From Hydractinia symbiolongicarpus (Eukaryota; Cnidaria; Hydrozoa; Anthoathecata; Hydractiniidae), in assembly GCF_029227915.1 (NCBI RefSeq), contig NC_079875.1:17229001-17293000 (forward strand): a stretch of 64,000 bases of DNA, read 5' to 3'. Position numbers and translations under genes: made by a program. Positions 32,974 through 46,794 of this stretch are shown piece after piece; position 1 is the stretch's first letter; each line of letters starts with the position of its first letter. A model generated the notes under the pieces. The model was not told the origin of the DNA. It saw nothing but the letters and a program-made list of their open reading frames with translations, and made no database searches.

Positions 32974-35900
32974 ATTTTAGGGTTAGAGTCATTGTTATTA
33001 CACAAAATTCCTAAATTTATCACATTGCCTGAACATATAAACCTAGTGTAATCAAAAATTAGTTTTAAATAAATATTTTGTCACAATATAGCAACTCTTA
33101 GAAAAACAAAGCAAGCAAAACGAACAAACAAGGTCTACATTTATTTTTCTAAAACCACAGTTACAATTTCTTGCCAGTACTGATGCTCTCGCAGAAACAA
33201 GTTAAAACCGCTGAGATATTACATGGAGAAAAATAGTTAAATAACATTCTGTATATATCGCTTTTTAATATTTTTCCTGCATTATTTAAATACAACTGAT
33301 AAATCCCTTGCACAACAGCTGTAAATTTTACCGACAAAAAAGAGCCCCGTCATAAATAAAATATGATTTCCTTCAAGATATTGACACGTGCCACGCAACA
33401 TTAAAAATCTTAATTGGCCTATACTTTTAGAAAAATATCGAAAGAAGTTAATAAATTTCTATAGGCTTAAGCCTGTAAGGAAAGCTTGTATGGCTATAAG
33501 AATTTTGTTAACGAACTAGAAAATAATTAGAAAGGAGAAAACTTGAGATTGAAAAAGTCAAAATACTTATCAATTCATTTTTTTGTTTTTCTAAGTACAC
33601 AGGCCATACGATCAACTATAAAAGTTTTTTTCAGTTGTTTGAAGTTTAATGATGTACTTAGAAAGTTAACTGATAAATATTTTAACATTTTCAAACGCGT
33701 TTCTATTTTTTACAAACAAAACATAAAAGTTGTCACATTTGCATGGGTGACTACAGCATGATAAATGTTAGTCACTTTTAGACCACTTTGGCCGTTGTTT
33801 AAAATTCCTGTATCTAAACTTGTACAACGCCCTTATAAACACCTAGTGAAGGGTAAAGGTAAGAGGTAACTTTGTGTGAAATTAGATCTAAGATGGAGTG
33901 CCACACCTGCTCCCAAAATTGACGGTTTAATTATGCAGACACTTGGACTTCCTTGCTCCAGCGAATGTAATTTTCAACAGACCTTATTTTTCTGGTTTCC
34001 CATGTCATTAACATTTCACATAGGTCAGTCACCGCACTTCAAAAAAAGAAGCTTGTAACATAATTTCATTAGTTATAATATCTCTATGGTTCTTATGTGG
34101 AACAGTTAGTAGCAATAGTTGTGCCGTGTACTTCTGTAGAGAGTATTGGGTAGTTTATTTCCAGGGAACTGACTCAGCGTACTCGCGTGGCTTTAGCAAA
34201 TAAACTAGCTTTCCAGTAGTTTTCAAATTTCACACCACTACTTGATGGAATACAGTGCATAAAGGAACTGCTTCTATACTAGAAATTAAAAAAGAAAGGT
34301 TGCGAAGCATTTCGCAAGTTGCAAGCAAGTTAAACTACCCAATACTTTGTCCCTAGCGCTTCTTGTTTCTTTGGCGCTAACATCTTCCGAAATGTATTAA
34401 AATTGAATATCATAGCGTAGAAGAACCCTGGGGACGAGGTAGGAAAATGAACGCGCTGCAGAACAAATTGTTGCGCGAAAACAGTTTTGTTTTTTTTGCG
34501 AATAGACTGCGCGAGTATTTGATTAATTTTTACACAAATAATTTAAAAAATAATGAACTTTTCTATGTGGGTTGTTCCCAAACACACGTGGGAGGTGGAC
34601 AAGAAACTGTGATGTAATCTTTATTGGTCTATTATTCCCCTGAGAATATTCTAAAATAAGAGGGTGTCAATAAGCCGCAAACGCCCACAGATATAAGGGC
34701 GAGTTCCGGCACCTTTTCAAATTAAATTGGCGATTGCCTTCCAAAACCCCCCCGCACTTCCCAAACTTGCCTGGAGCATTCCCAAAATTCAACACCTTGC
34801 AACATACCTTGCGGACGATAGTTAGAAAAAAGATGCTTTAAGAGAAAGGACTTAATAAAGTTTATATATTTTGTTTTAAGTAAATTTTATCAAAAACGAT
34901 CAAAAAACAGCTCTTTTAAGAACTTTGCTACCACATAGTAAGTTAATTTTATGGTCTATGCGGGTTTTTTAGGGCGAATACTTGAATTTTTTCAAAACGC
35001 CAAACTTGACCAAAAACGCCCGCACTTTTTACGCCGTATGCAGCTTATCAGCATCCTTGTTCTAGAATTACAAGCAATTTCGAAAATGCCCACGCCTTTT
35101 AGAGGACGTGTGCGGCTTGGGCATCCTTGGAGTTCTGTTTAAATGACAGTTTTAATGTCGTTTTAAAGCTTGTTCTCAGGGAGGGTGTACGGACAACTAA
35201 TTCCTATTGATAATTACATTGCTGTTGGTTTGATAGCAAAAGTGGTTATTTTTTTGATTACTGTAACAGGTTACTTATATAATAAATAAAAAGCTGTGAT
35301 GAAAAACGGTTGGTCAGCTCACTCTAGCACCCAGACCTATTTGTTTTGTCAGGTTTTTCTATATCTGGCTATCAGTTAGGTAGTAATACAACTTCTCCAT
35401 ATGTATTCTAGAAATTAATTTCAATTCTCTTACACAAAACAGAGCTCTAGCTAGCTACCTTTTGTGTGCCTTACCTTGTTTGGATAAAACCAATTAAAAT
35501 TGATAATATTGTATTCTTACATCTTCTTAGAAACAATAAAATAAAACACAGGTCGGTGCGTTATAATTGTACAAATTACTTCAATATTTCTTTAGAAAAA
35601 GGTAGCTTACACAGGAGCTTTCCAATCCAACTAAAAACTCCAGGAAAACCACAGCAACAAAAAAGCTTAAAATACACAAGTAAAGTCGATTAGAAACAGG
35701 ACTAGCAATAAATTTTTTCAGAAGAAGAAAACCGTTTTAATACTATTATGTTTCATTAAAATACAACTATAATAGTATTCGAAGCAAAATTGCAAAATAA
35801 TTAATTAATTATTTATACAATAATTAGCTATAATACAAAGAAATAAGGCATATTTTAGGTCTGTAAAATATGCGTGTCTAAAATGCCGACTACCGTTTCT

Positions 35901-38364
35901 TGTTCACAGCATATTTCTCTCCGTGTGTTCAAGTTCAACGGACATATAATCTAGGGCAAAAGACGGTGGGTCAAAATCCGGAGGTGGGTGGGGGGTACGA
36001 GCCGTACTTATTGCATTTTTTAATGGACTTATACTTTAACCCCTCGGTCCAAACTTATTTGTTTTATTAGAAAAAAATACCCTAGCTTTGTGTGCAAAAA
36101 TATCAGTCCTATTTCTTTACGCTGATTTTATATAATTTTTTTCTATCGAAATTTTGAGGATCTCAATAATTCTCTTGGTATACCTCGCGTGTAGCAAACG
36201 TGCTCCACAATTTCGCTTCGCTCGCGAAGGTCAATTGCTTCGTAATAACCAACAGGTTGGTTAAAAAAAATACGCATAACTGCGTTATATCAATTCACAT
36301 TGAGCACAACTTAGTTTAGGATTTTCCAAACATTATGATTCAAGCCTGATCGAAGTCGACCATTTATCCCTCCCTATAACTTCTCATAGGTAGTTCTTGG
36401 TGAGATTAAATGGTCTTTTTTCTTCGAATGTTACACATATAAACACATACACATTCGTAATATCGGACTGTTGCAAATTTGTTTACATCATTCATATAGT
36501 GAAAAAAGAAAAACAGCTGAGCTCAAAAATTAATTAGCATTTTTTAGAACCTTTTGTTTCGTGGTTAGTGCTGCATTAAAAGGCCAGTATGATTTTTTTC
36601 AAGAAGGTTCAAATAAGCAGTATGGCAATAAACAGTTCTACACTTTGTTTTCTAAATAACTGAAAAAAAAAAGATTTCCTGTAATGGCGTCATTGCATGG
36701 CTCTATGATTTCTATTTTTTTAGAATGTTTGATGACAATAATTACTCTAACTATATAAATTCATTGGAGAGCTAACTTAATAAAATTTCCTAAATCTTTT
36801 AGATGAGTTATCACAACTTACACATCATCATGTGTTTGTATTAGACTAACATTTACAACTAATAAACCAGAAAACCTAATTGAACCTTAAAAAATATTTC
36901 ACAATTAATTCTTCTTACCATACTAACATAAAAATTCAATGCATCAAACAAAGAACGTAAAAAAAAAACTAAAAAAATGGAAAACTTACAGCTAGATAAC
37001 GTTGAAAATCTGCATTGGTTTTTTCTTTAAGCATTCAGTTGTATTACTTCAGGCATGTGTATCCTTTTTTACCATAGCTACCATTCAGAAAGGAAGATTC
37101 AAATATAAGACGCATTGACTTCCTTACAATTAGAGTAATTAACTTTGGATCTGCAATTAAACATTTTATTTGATGAGCAGCGCTGACAATTATCTGTTCT
37201 TATAAAAAAAAGTGGACAAATAATCTATTATGCGGCGACTTATGATTTAATTACGGTATAAACAATTGATAACATTAACAGGAACTTTCTTTCCTGCCAA
37301 CACATAAGGCGGTTCAGATTTGCTATGTAACGCGCTTGGTAACTCTTTCTTTTAAATGAGCTGTTAAAGTCAAGCATGCGGTTTTGTTCCTACGATACAA
37401 ATGATCTAGCAGAACATTTTTAATAGCGTGCGACACATCGGGAAACTCTCATTGCAGATAAAGTTGATATGTTTCAAGGAAAGTCAACAGGCTCTATTTT
37501 CTTTTCTTCTTACGTAATGTCAAGATTTTTAAAGGGATAGTTATATGTTTTCTCATTAGCAAAAATAAGTAGGGCAGGTTTACGTGCCTTAATTTCTGTT
37601 AATAAGCTTGCAATGTGTTAAGTTAAATTTGTTTTTACCATTCCAGAGCTCATATGTAAATGTGTTTTTGACTATATGTTGATGACGTCGTATTTACCTG
37701 TGCATTACCTGTCGCCCGGTAATTAACCCACCATCTTTCCCTCCTCGCCTGTTACCTGGCTTGTATGTGATGAAACTTATTTGACAATAGGAAATCTTAA
37801 AGCTATCCTTCTCAAACCTATAATGGTAAAATACGACAATTTATGTTTACAGCAAAAAAAAAACTAAGGAGTTTTGACCTAAGACTTGAGATTGCGTCAT
37901 GAAATTTTGGCTATCAAAGTCACCTTGTGAAGTTGTTATAAATAAAACAGATATTGATGAAATTTTTGCCTTAATTACAACTCGATATAAAAGAGGGTAA
38001 AAATCTGATTTTAAACAGACTCTGAAAGTCATTAGTGAACCAGAATTCAGTCTATATCAGTCTATAGACCTCTCCCGAATTATCCTAATTATGCCAAACT
38101 GAAAGACATTATTGTTAAATGCCTCAAATTCGACCAGAAAGTTACGGTCAAACCCTTTATATAGCTGAGCTTTCTAAGAATAGCCTCGTTTTTAACATAG
38201 TTCTTTTATTCAAACCAAAGTAACATCCAGCCAGAAGATTACATTGCTCTACTAACTTCATTTTAGTCGTGATAATTTAATATTCTATCTGAATAGCCTA
38301 ATTTAAAGAGCACAGAACTATTATAACCATTTACCAACCATATAACCATTATAACCATTTTTTT
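32974..38364. other. No gene seen
   Basis: 5.4 kb of AT-rich sequence. Frames at 33543-33761, 33876-34058, 34951-35142, 35466-35693 and 37847-38032 lack domains or supporting splice sites. Direct ATAACCATT repeats at 38321-38358 precede the LINE fragment. Confidence 0.5.
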
Positions 38365-39720
38365 TTTATTTATATTAATGATCTTCCTGAAAACATTGTA
38401 TCTGTATCCAAACTGTTTGCTGATGACATATCTATATTTTCTACTGTTTATGGCATTACAAAGTCTAGCATAGAACTAAATAATGATCTTTCTACTGTTA
38501 AAAAGTGGGCTTTTCAATGGAAGATGGCTTTCAACCCTGATCCTAGCAAACAAGCTACAGAGGTAATTTTTTCCCACAAAAAGAAGTTCATTAACCATCC
38601 TCCTTTATATTTCAATGACTCTACCGTATTATCTTTGCCAACACAGAAGCATCTTGGATTAATTCTTGATAATAAACTTAGTTTTGATCATCATTTGAAT
38701 AAGAATATATGCAAGGCTAACAAAGGTGTATCGCTTATAAAGAGACTTTATAATTATCTTCCAAGGCAGTCATTATTGTGTATTTATAATTCATTTATTA
38801 GACCACATCTTGATTACGCAGATGTAATATATGACCAGCCACACAATGACAGTTTCTGCAATAAGATAGAATCTGTCCAATACAATGCTGCTCTTGCTAT
38901 CACTAAAGCTATCAGAGGTACTTCTCGCAAGCGTCTCTATGAAGAACTTGGGTATCGCAGACTTGTTTTCTTTTTCAATATTGAATCGGATACCTCACCT
39001 GGCTATCTAGGTTCATTGCTTCCCTTGAAGCAAAGTTCTTATGACCAGGCTAGAAGTAATTTGTTTAGGAATTTCAAAACCAATACTAAATATTTTAAGA
39101 ATTCTTTTTTTCCGTACACATTAAATGAGTGGAATAAACTTGGGCCCGATTTGAAAAATTTACTATCAATCTCGAAATTTAAAACAGGTCTTCTTAATTT
39201 TATTAGGCCAAAAATGCGTCTTGTGTATAAAATCCACGATCCTCGTGGACTCTATTAACCCGATTGCGCGTAAACTTTAGTCACCTTAGAGAGCATAAAT
39301 TCAGACATAATTTTCGCGATACCCTAAATCCTCTTTGCAGTTGTTGTCTTGAAATCGAGTCTACTAATCACTATCTCTTGCGCTGTTCTTTTTACACGCA
39401 TATAAGAAAAACACTCATTGACAATATTAAAAATACCATAGGTCAAATATCGGACTTCTCGGATGATAAACTAGTCAATTTACTTTTCTATGGCAATGAT
39501 ATTTATAATACAGAACAAAATTATTTATACTAAAAACCACTATTGTTTTTCTAAAGTCATCTGAAAGATTTGATGTTCCATTATTATAAAAAAATCCCCT
39601 TAACCTCGTCACCAGTATTTTTCTTTTAATTTTCTCACAGTTTTATTGTCTAATTTATGTGCAGTACCCCACAGATAGGTTTTTCTATCGTGGGGTATGA
39701 AGAGTTTTGTATTCGTCCTC
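38365..39720 (+). pseudogene. 5'-truncated LINE 3' fragment: RT palm/thumb and C-terminal zinc motif
   Basis: From 38368 the frame reads FIYINDLPENI, then the catalytic box LFADDISIFS, WKMAFNPDPSKQ, the thumb TQKHLGLILDNKLSFDHHLN, SFIRPHLDYADVIYD and EELGYRRLVFFFNIES. It stops at 39258. A one-base frameshift then leads into 39264-39533 (VNFSHLREHKFRHNF, CSCCLEIESTNHYLLRC), the Cys/His C-terminus of many Jockey/CR1-like elements. The 3' UTR continues to about 39745 and ends near an (AT)n run. The 5' end is truncated at the palm domain, as usual for incomplete reverse transcription. Confidence 0.88.
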
Positions 39721-39744
39721 TTTTAGTTTTGTAATTTTGTGTTT

Positions 39745-39768
39745 GAATATATATATATATATATATAA
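39745..39768. repeat. (AT)n microsatellite
   Basis: About ten ATs in a row just after the LINE 3' UTR, possibly grown from its tail. Confidence 0.8.
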
Positions 39769-39769
39769 A

Positions 39770-40300
39770 AAAAATTTATAAAATTCTGGATGACGTCATA
39801 ATTATTATAATTTATGGGATTCCGAAAAGGTGTATTCCGACACTTTTTGAAGGGTATTCCATTATCAGACAAAAAATGAAGGGTTGATAAATTTTCTGTC
39901 CGACGAATTATGTATTAGAATATTTATTTAAAAACTGGAGTTGTTTTTTGACCGAAGAAAGAACAAAAGTGACAAAATTCTCTCGAGGTGACAAATTTAT
40001 TCTGCTTTGATTTTGTGCACCATTTTTATTTGTCCGACAAAGTATTTACAAAGTTCGGAAAAAGTTAAGAAGGAGGAAAATCAGCGATAGACAAAGACTT
40101 GGTAGTTTTTAGCAACAATTTAAATAAATAAATAACGGACTAGCTGTATGCCCGTCGAATTCACTGTATTTTTCATATAACGGATACCAATGTACAATAT
40201 CTATCAAATATTATTTTATTTGCAAAGAACAAGTTTTTTCTGTAAAGGGATACCAAAGGTGTTGGAGAATAATCTTTTTTGTCGATCTGTATAACTAAAA
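39770..40300. other. No gene seen
   Basis: AT-rich. A short GGACTAGCTGTATGCCCGTC stretch at 40138 recalls the Helitron-like 3' end but is too short to call. Confidence 0.4.
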
Positions 40301-40309
40301 AATACCATT

Positions 40310-40790
40310 AAAATTGATGATAGGGGAAGATAAATATATAAGAACACTCCAGACGAAAAAGTTGATTATGTTGCTGCAAATATTGTTGGTGCCATTATCA
40401 CTAGTCCCAGTACTTCTTCATCCACCATACATGATGTCTCGTTCGATAGAATTCAGTAAGTCCTCTGTATCGTTGAACACGTTAAGACTAAAAGATCTGA
40501 GGAGAAAATGCCAAAGTTGAACCAAAAAAAGAAAAAAGTCATGAGAAAGTCAACTCAAAAGTCCAAAATTTAAACTGTTGCAAAAAACGTGAAGCAGCAA
40601 AAGCCTGATTCTGCCATAGATACTGAATGTCTATTATGCGGTGAGCTCTGATCGAATTCTAATCCTGGTGAAGAATGGGCTCAGCGCACGGAATGCAAGT
40701 TATGATTCCATAATGACTGTTGCACAGTATTCACAAAACCTGGAGTGATAATGTGACTTTTGCCTTGATGATTTATAACTTAGTATATAA
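40310..40790 (+). pseudogene. C-terminal remnant of a pogo/Tigger-like transposase
   Basis: One frame reads TSPSTSSSTIHDVSFDRI, then (after breaks) EEKMPKLNQKKKKVMRKS and ECLLCGEL*SNSNPGEEWAQ with TECKL*FHNDCC. The C-x-x-C, later C and H-x-x-x-C spacing behind a Lys-rich linker matches the PHD-like zinc tail that follows the DDE domain in many invertebrate pogo transposases. Two in-frame stops and frameshifts kill it. The DDE core is absent here and differs from the fragment at 23.6-24.4 kb. Confidence 0.55.
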
Positions 40791-40996
40791 TTTTTTACAC
40801 TTTGTGAATCTCTTGAAAGGTTTTGATTTTTTCTTCGATAAAAAGGTTTACCAATCGAATTCTCTACATGTTGTGTTATTCACATAACTTCCTGTATTGC
40901 TCCCCTGTAAGTTTTTAGTTTTAGGTATCTATTTCTGCCATGTCTTTTTTCTCTCAGGTTTTCATTGTCTCGGTTTGGCCCAACATGGTGGGGTTA

Positions 40997-41443
40997 AATG
41001 AGATATTGATCAATCGCAGTTTTTTTTAAATGACGTCATTATTTTTGAACACATCAAAAAGAAGTTGTACTAGGATATGCTATAAACATATAAAAAACAT
41101 TTTAAGCAAAGAAAATGTTTGAGTACAGATGAACCATCAAGTTATTTAGATTCTTTCTCTTAAGCGTCTCGTTTTACCCGCATTACGCTAAGATGCCTTT
41201 AACAAGCATCAATTCTTTCAATGAGACACCGATCAATCGCAGCTCTTTTTAAATGCCGTCATTATTTTTGAACACATCAAAAAAAAGTTGTACTAGGATA
41301 TGCTATAAACATATAAAAAACATTTTAAGTAAAGAAAATGTTTGAGTACAGATGAACCATCAAGTTATTTAGATTCTTCCTCTTAAGCGTCTCGTTTTCC
41401 CCCGCATTACGCTAAGATGTCTTTAATGAGCATCAATTCTTTC
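40997..41443. repeat. 223-bp direct tandem duplication
   Basis: Two head-to-tail copies (40997-41219 and 41220-41443) starting AATGAGA and ending CATCAATTCTTTC are nearly identical, with only about a dozen differences. Each contains GATCAATCGCAG, a (T/C)GTCATTATTTTTGAACAC stretch and CAAGTTATTTAGATTCTT. It lies just behind the pogo-like remnant and may be its duplicated 3' end. Confidence 0.9.
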
Positions 41444-42700
41444 CAATCCTACAACTTCTTAACACCAACTGCAAATCTGATCATGTTCATCTTCGTTTTC
41501 TGTTACATATTCATGAAGAATTTTAAGGAAACAATCAGGGTAGAAGTTTCACCTCTGCAGAATACATATGAGAATAAGTTAAATTCGTACAGGCGTTGTT
41601 TAAAACTTTGTAAAAATTAATAATGTAGATGCACACGTCCATGTTTTCCAAATCCCTTTCCATCCCTCCCCTCTCATTAATCAAATTTTACGCATTCTTT
41701 ACACATCTATTTTTAAGTTTTTCATATTTATTTTTGATTTTCACTTCACTCAGTTTTATTTTTGCACACCTGTACGTAAAAAAGCCCTACGAAAATAATA
41801 GCAATTTCCAACATAAAGTAAATCTTGGTGTTGGTATGAAAGAAAAATGAATATTGACACACGAATTTATGATTGCTTTAAAATTGTCGTTCTCTTGAAC
41901 AAAAACACGTTTTATGTTTTCTTTAAATCATCTTGGGGTCGTTGTTTTACCATTTAACTTATTTTTCGAATAATGCAGCTTTTTAACTCACAATTTTGTG
42001 CACAGGAGCACAAAAGGGCAGAAAAAATAAGACAAAAATGAGATTGCAGACAATAGCTGGAAGAGTAATCATATTAAACACAGATCACAGACCGAGAGTT
42101 CAGTTGGACGGAAATAGTATATACGAAAATACTCACAATAACCATGCATCAACAAAATGTCTTATCAACTTCCAGAAATATGGCTATCCGCACTTTAGAA
42201 GAGAATATTTAGAAAAAGTGCAAAATGGTTCCGGAAAAAGATAGCGGAAAACGAACTTTTAGAAAAAAAAGGAAAGTTATCCAATCTATTGCTTTCATCC
42301 AGTCCTGTAAAGAAAAGTTAATTTACTTTAATTGCTGTGATAATTAGTTAATTCGATCTTATAATTATCTCCTCAACTAATCAATAGCAAAAAACGATTT
42401 CTATCATTGCCCGTAAAAGACAGCTGCTGCTGTCGAAACGTAGCCTAGAAAATAGTTGTTTGTTGATGATTTTATAATTATAATAAAAAGAAGAAATTCA
42501 AATTAATTGAGAACTAAAGGAAATTTAAAGTTTGGTAAAGAAGACTTGAACAGCTGTATAATTAGTTTGGAACTTATATGCAGCTGAACTTATATGCAGC
42601 TGACCAGGTGAATTTATTAATTAGTATACTGCATTGGTTACTGCATTGGCATGCCCCTACTAGCTACCTGTATTAATATTGACGTTTAGTCCAGCAAAAT
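41444..42700. other. No gene confirmed
   Basis: Frames at 41417-41620, 41629-41850 and 41996-42244 are Lys/Phe-rich or lack domains. A CTGCTGTCGAAACGTAGCCT stretch at 42428 recalls the CGAAACGTCG loop of the hairpin at 56 kb. Confidence 0.4.
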
Positions 42701-42719
42701 AAAAGTTTATGAAGAAAAG

Positions 42720-45700
42720 GATGCAAAAAAGAAGTAGCTATGTAATAAAATAAGAAAATTTAAAATTTTTTATGCAGTAAAGGAAGAGAAGAAATCAGGA
42801 ATATATGGTGATTGGAAAAACTATGAGAAGCAAGTAACTAATATAAAAAAAGAAGAATTTAGTTTTAAGTTTAGGACGAGGAAGAAAGGAGAAGAATTTT
42901 TAGAACATGAAAAGGTAAAAACGGAAAGTAAAGAAGAAAAATACTGAAAAACGAGAAAAGCAAGAAGAAAAAGGAAATAGATAGGGAGAGAGTGACTTAG
43001 AAGGAGAAGAAAGTAGAGCAGTGAAAAGTAAAAAGTAGAAAGTAGAGAAGAAGAAAGAACACAAGTAAAAAACAGCAATGGAAAGAAAAAGTAATAGTAG
43101 GAAGAGAAAAGAGGAAGAAGAAGGAGACTTCATTCTGAGTCCTGTCGTAAGAACAACAAAGGAGAGAGCAGAAGACAGGTAGAAAAAACGAAACAAAGAA
43201 GTTAGACAAAATTCGAAAGCAGTGAGAGTGTGACGCATGCCATAGTTGGTCTCATTTGCATGAATGATGTGGAGCAGAAATCGAAAAAATATATAAATGG
43301 ATGACAGAAATAGAAGAAAGTGATAAAGAACACAAATACTACTTCTTAAAAGGAGTATACAGAGAACACAGAGGAAAGAGCGTAGAAATAAGGGAGAAAA
43401 TACCAAAAAAAAAAAACACAATGAAATGATATGAAAAGACAGATTGAAGAAAATGAAGATGAAAAACGAAATTAAAATATTAAAAAAGATGGAAAACAGA
43501 TGAAAAAAGGTGAAAAAAAAACAGATGAAGGAGCTGATAGAGAAAAAAGACAAAAAGGCAAAGAAAAACATAGAAAAGGACTGAAGAAAATATTAAAGGA
43601 GATAGTGAAATGTTAAGCTACGATAAAAGAAAAAAGAGAGCAGCAGCAGATTAGAACGATATAAAATACAGATGGAAGAGAACTATAAAAAAGCACTTAA
43701 CATTACGAAAGCACTGAAATGAAAAAGAACTGAAGAATACAAGCTAGGGAACAAAAAACTCAGATTGACAGAAGCACGAACAACAGAGATGGGATTTAAA
43801 ATCAAAAAGAGTAAAGTCAAAAGTAGAAAGTTTAAAGGAAATAATAGAAGATTGAAGCCAGATATAATCGAAATATCTAAAACACACTTGAACAAGAGAA
43901 CATCACAATAAAAGGATACACAGTAATAAGAAAAGATAGGGAGGAGGAGGAGTATTAATAACATCGAAAGAGAGGGATGGAAAGACATCCGTAAAAAATG
44001 GAAACTGGAGAGACTAAAAATCCTAAAAGTTTGTGGATCCAAATTTAAACAAAAACGAAATAGAAGATTGAAGTTTTATATTCACCGCAAAAAGACAAAG
44101 TAAAAACAGAATTAAAGATATATATATATATCGAAAATATTGAAAAAGAAATAAACAATAAATTGGACAATGGAGATTTCAATGTAAAGATAGGAGAAGA
44201 ATTTATATGTGGAAACAAAGAAGTCAACAGAGGAGGGAAGAAAACTGATTGAAAAGATGAAAAGGAACAGCTTGACAATTGTAAACACACTGGAAGTGGC
44301 TGAAGGAGTATAAAAAAAATAAAAAAGATAAGGTATCGACGATTGATTATATACTAATACAAGGAAAAGAAAAAGAAAATGTAAAAGTGTAATACATAAA
44401 GGAAAAGAAAGAACATACACCATGACACATAGTAAGAAAAGGAGAACAAACAAGACAGGTTTAAATAAACACAATGTATTTGGCGAAACAATAGAATAAA
44501 TGAAAAATAAAATAGTCAAAAATAAAGAGAGAAGGAAAAGTAATGTTTGATGGCAAGGAGAGCTACAAGCTACAAAGCTATGTCAGAACAAAATAACTGG
44601 AAAAAAAGGAAACTAAATCATCAAGAAAGTAATGAGAAATCTGAAGAAGAAGAAAAAGAAGAAGGAAACACACCGAAAGCAGATTAAAATTGAAAAAAAC
44701 ATCATATCTCAGGCGTGGATTTAGACTTTGTCAACTTTGTCACGCGATGTGGTAAAAAATGAGCCAAATATTACGCAATGGTGCACGAGAAATAATTTCC
44801 GAAATAAATCCCAGTGGTTTTAAATTATATCCGGAATTCCGGGGACGAAAATCTACTTCTTTGTTTGCTTTGACTTTTCCACTATATCACACAATGCGAA
44901 TTCAATCATTCAATTTGTTTTTTATATCCAACGCTCTGACATAGTAAAAAAATGGCTAGATTCGCGCCATTATATATGAAGAGAAGCGAGAAAGAAATAC
45001 CAGAAAAATTCATAAGGTGGTAGAAAATTTAAAAAGTTGGAACCATAAAGCAAGAACGTTTTTGGGAATTCAGAAGCAAAATTAAATGGGGGAAGGAAAG
45101 AAACAATAACAGACATGAAAAAGCTTGACGAAATCAAAGAAGTATATGGAAAATTCTACCAATAATTATTTACAATCCAACAAGACAAACAGCATAAATT
45201 AGAAATTGATGAAAAAGAGAAAAAGTAGTTAAGGACATGAAGGACAAGGCGGAAGAACAAAACAAAAACAAAATCAAAAAGGAAACTGTAGAAAAAGTTA
45301 TCAATGCACCAAAAGCAAAGAAAAGTAGAAGATTGTGAAGGATGGTTTAACAAAATGATAAAATAAGGAGAGCAAAAATGGTAAGATCAACGCAGGTACT
45401 AAATAATAAAATTCTGGAACGCTGGAGATACCTCAACAGTGGCACAACATGAGAATAAAGTGCATAACGACAAGGGCCTAAAAAACAGTAGGGAAATTTT
45501 GTTGACAACTATCGTAGTATCAGTACTGTCCTAGAAGAAATACAGGACACAATGGAGATTATTAGAATAAAAATGGGGAAAGAAAAGATCCACAAAAGAC
45601 AACTGGCTATTTAATAATGACAATAATGGACAAAAACAGATCGATTAAAAGTAACACATATTGTTTGCGGATGCAGAAAATGGCTTTGATAAACTTGGAC

Positions 45701-46790
45701 TAGAGGACTGTATCGCAGACCTAACAAAGATGGATTGAGAGAAAGGGAGGCAGCATTAATGTATAAACAAAAAAGCAATGATGAAAGTTATACACCACTT
45801 GGAGACGCATGCAAAATAAAAAGTATAAACTTGGTGAAGCAAGAAACAATATTTGGAACACAGCTATGCTGCAGCAGTACCTTAAAAGTAAAAGAAGTAG
45901 AAGAAAAGTCACCAAAATCAATCATATAACCGAACATGGAATTGGGAACACTAGTTTTTTGTAGATGATATAGAAGCAGTTAGGACAAGAGAGACAATAA
46001 AGGAAGTGGGAAAAACCTTACCTTGTAGAAGTTAAAATAAATAAAAAAATTACTTGCAACATGGAAAAGACAAAATACATGGTAATAAGAACTGGTAGAT
46101 AAGAAAAAAAAGCAGTAATATAGACATACTGACGAAAAAGGGGTAGACAAAACATAAATACCTGAGGAATTGGATTGGACAGGATGAAACGATCGAGGCA
46201 CAGACAGATGAATTGGAAAAGCAAATTGAAGCAACTATAAATAAAGCAAGCAAGATTAGAAAAGAAGAACTAGTTGGGAAAATGGCCACAGAAACCAGAC
46301 TGCTATTGTATAAAAAATTTGTAATAGGCTCCACAATATAGAATGTTAGACGGAAATAAAAAAAAGGCAAAGAAAGAGGCTGAAAGCAATGAAAGAAAAA
46401 ATTGTGGAAAAAACTACTAAAACTTCCAATAACAAGACCATACACGGAACTAGTGAATGAAATGGGCTTATTAGCCACGGGGAGAAGAATTACCAATCAA
46501 AGATTGATGCTGTATCAAAATATGATGAAGTCTGAAGATAAAGGGCTTGAAAAGCAGATAATAGAAGACCAAAAGAAAAGTGGACAAAATGGATGATGTA
46601 AGGAGAATTAGAATGTAACTTGGCAATGTTAAAGCTATGACGAAATCAGAATGAAAGAAGCATATCCAGGAAAAGATTGAGGAAGAACTACCAAGGACAT
46701 GCAAGAAACAATTAGACATAGAAGAAGCCTGGTAAAATGGATATCTTTCTCGATTTTCTAATTTTGTAGAAAATATCTTGGCCAATTCTT
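42720..46790 (+). pseudogene. Long decayed LINE with A-rich sense strand
   Basis: The sense strand is extremely purine/A-rich. Scattered frames show an endonuclease start (KPDIIEISKTHLN near 43856, then ENITIKGYTVIRKDR and GGGGVLITSKERDG), GDFNVKIGEEF near 44172 and TIDYILIQGKE near 44340. A weak RT palm FVDDIEAVR is near 45958, then EKTKYMVIR, KYLRNWIGQDETIEAQTDEL near 46155, ATRLLLYKKFV-like text, and LMLYQNMMKSEDK with EKQIIEDQKKSGQNG near 46500-46595. These are the ordered parts of a non-LTR polyprotein, shattered by indels. It is interrupted by an unrelated insert at 44704-44985. The Phe/Ser/Leu-rich frames on the minus strand are artefacts of the base bias. Confidence 0.75.
44704..44985. 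mobile_element. Small insert within the decayed LINE (MITE-like)
   Basis: The base bias breaks here: a balanced sequence of about 280 bp interrupts A-rich LINE code on both sides. The left edge GGCGTGGATTTAGAC and right edge CTAGATTCGCGCC are imperfect inverted repeats (GGCG-GATTTAG), so a small DNA transposon is likely. The target duplication is not clear. The 61-codon frame inside has no known domain. Confidence 0.5.
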
Positions 46791-46794
46791 GTTG

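Noticed and set aside
42821-46785. Many Phe/Ser/Leu-rich minus-strand frames resembling membrane proteins
   Set aside because: They are antisense to an A-rich decayed LINE; the hydrophobic composition follows from the base bias.
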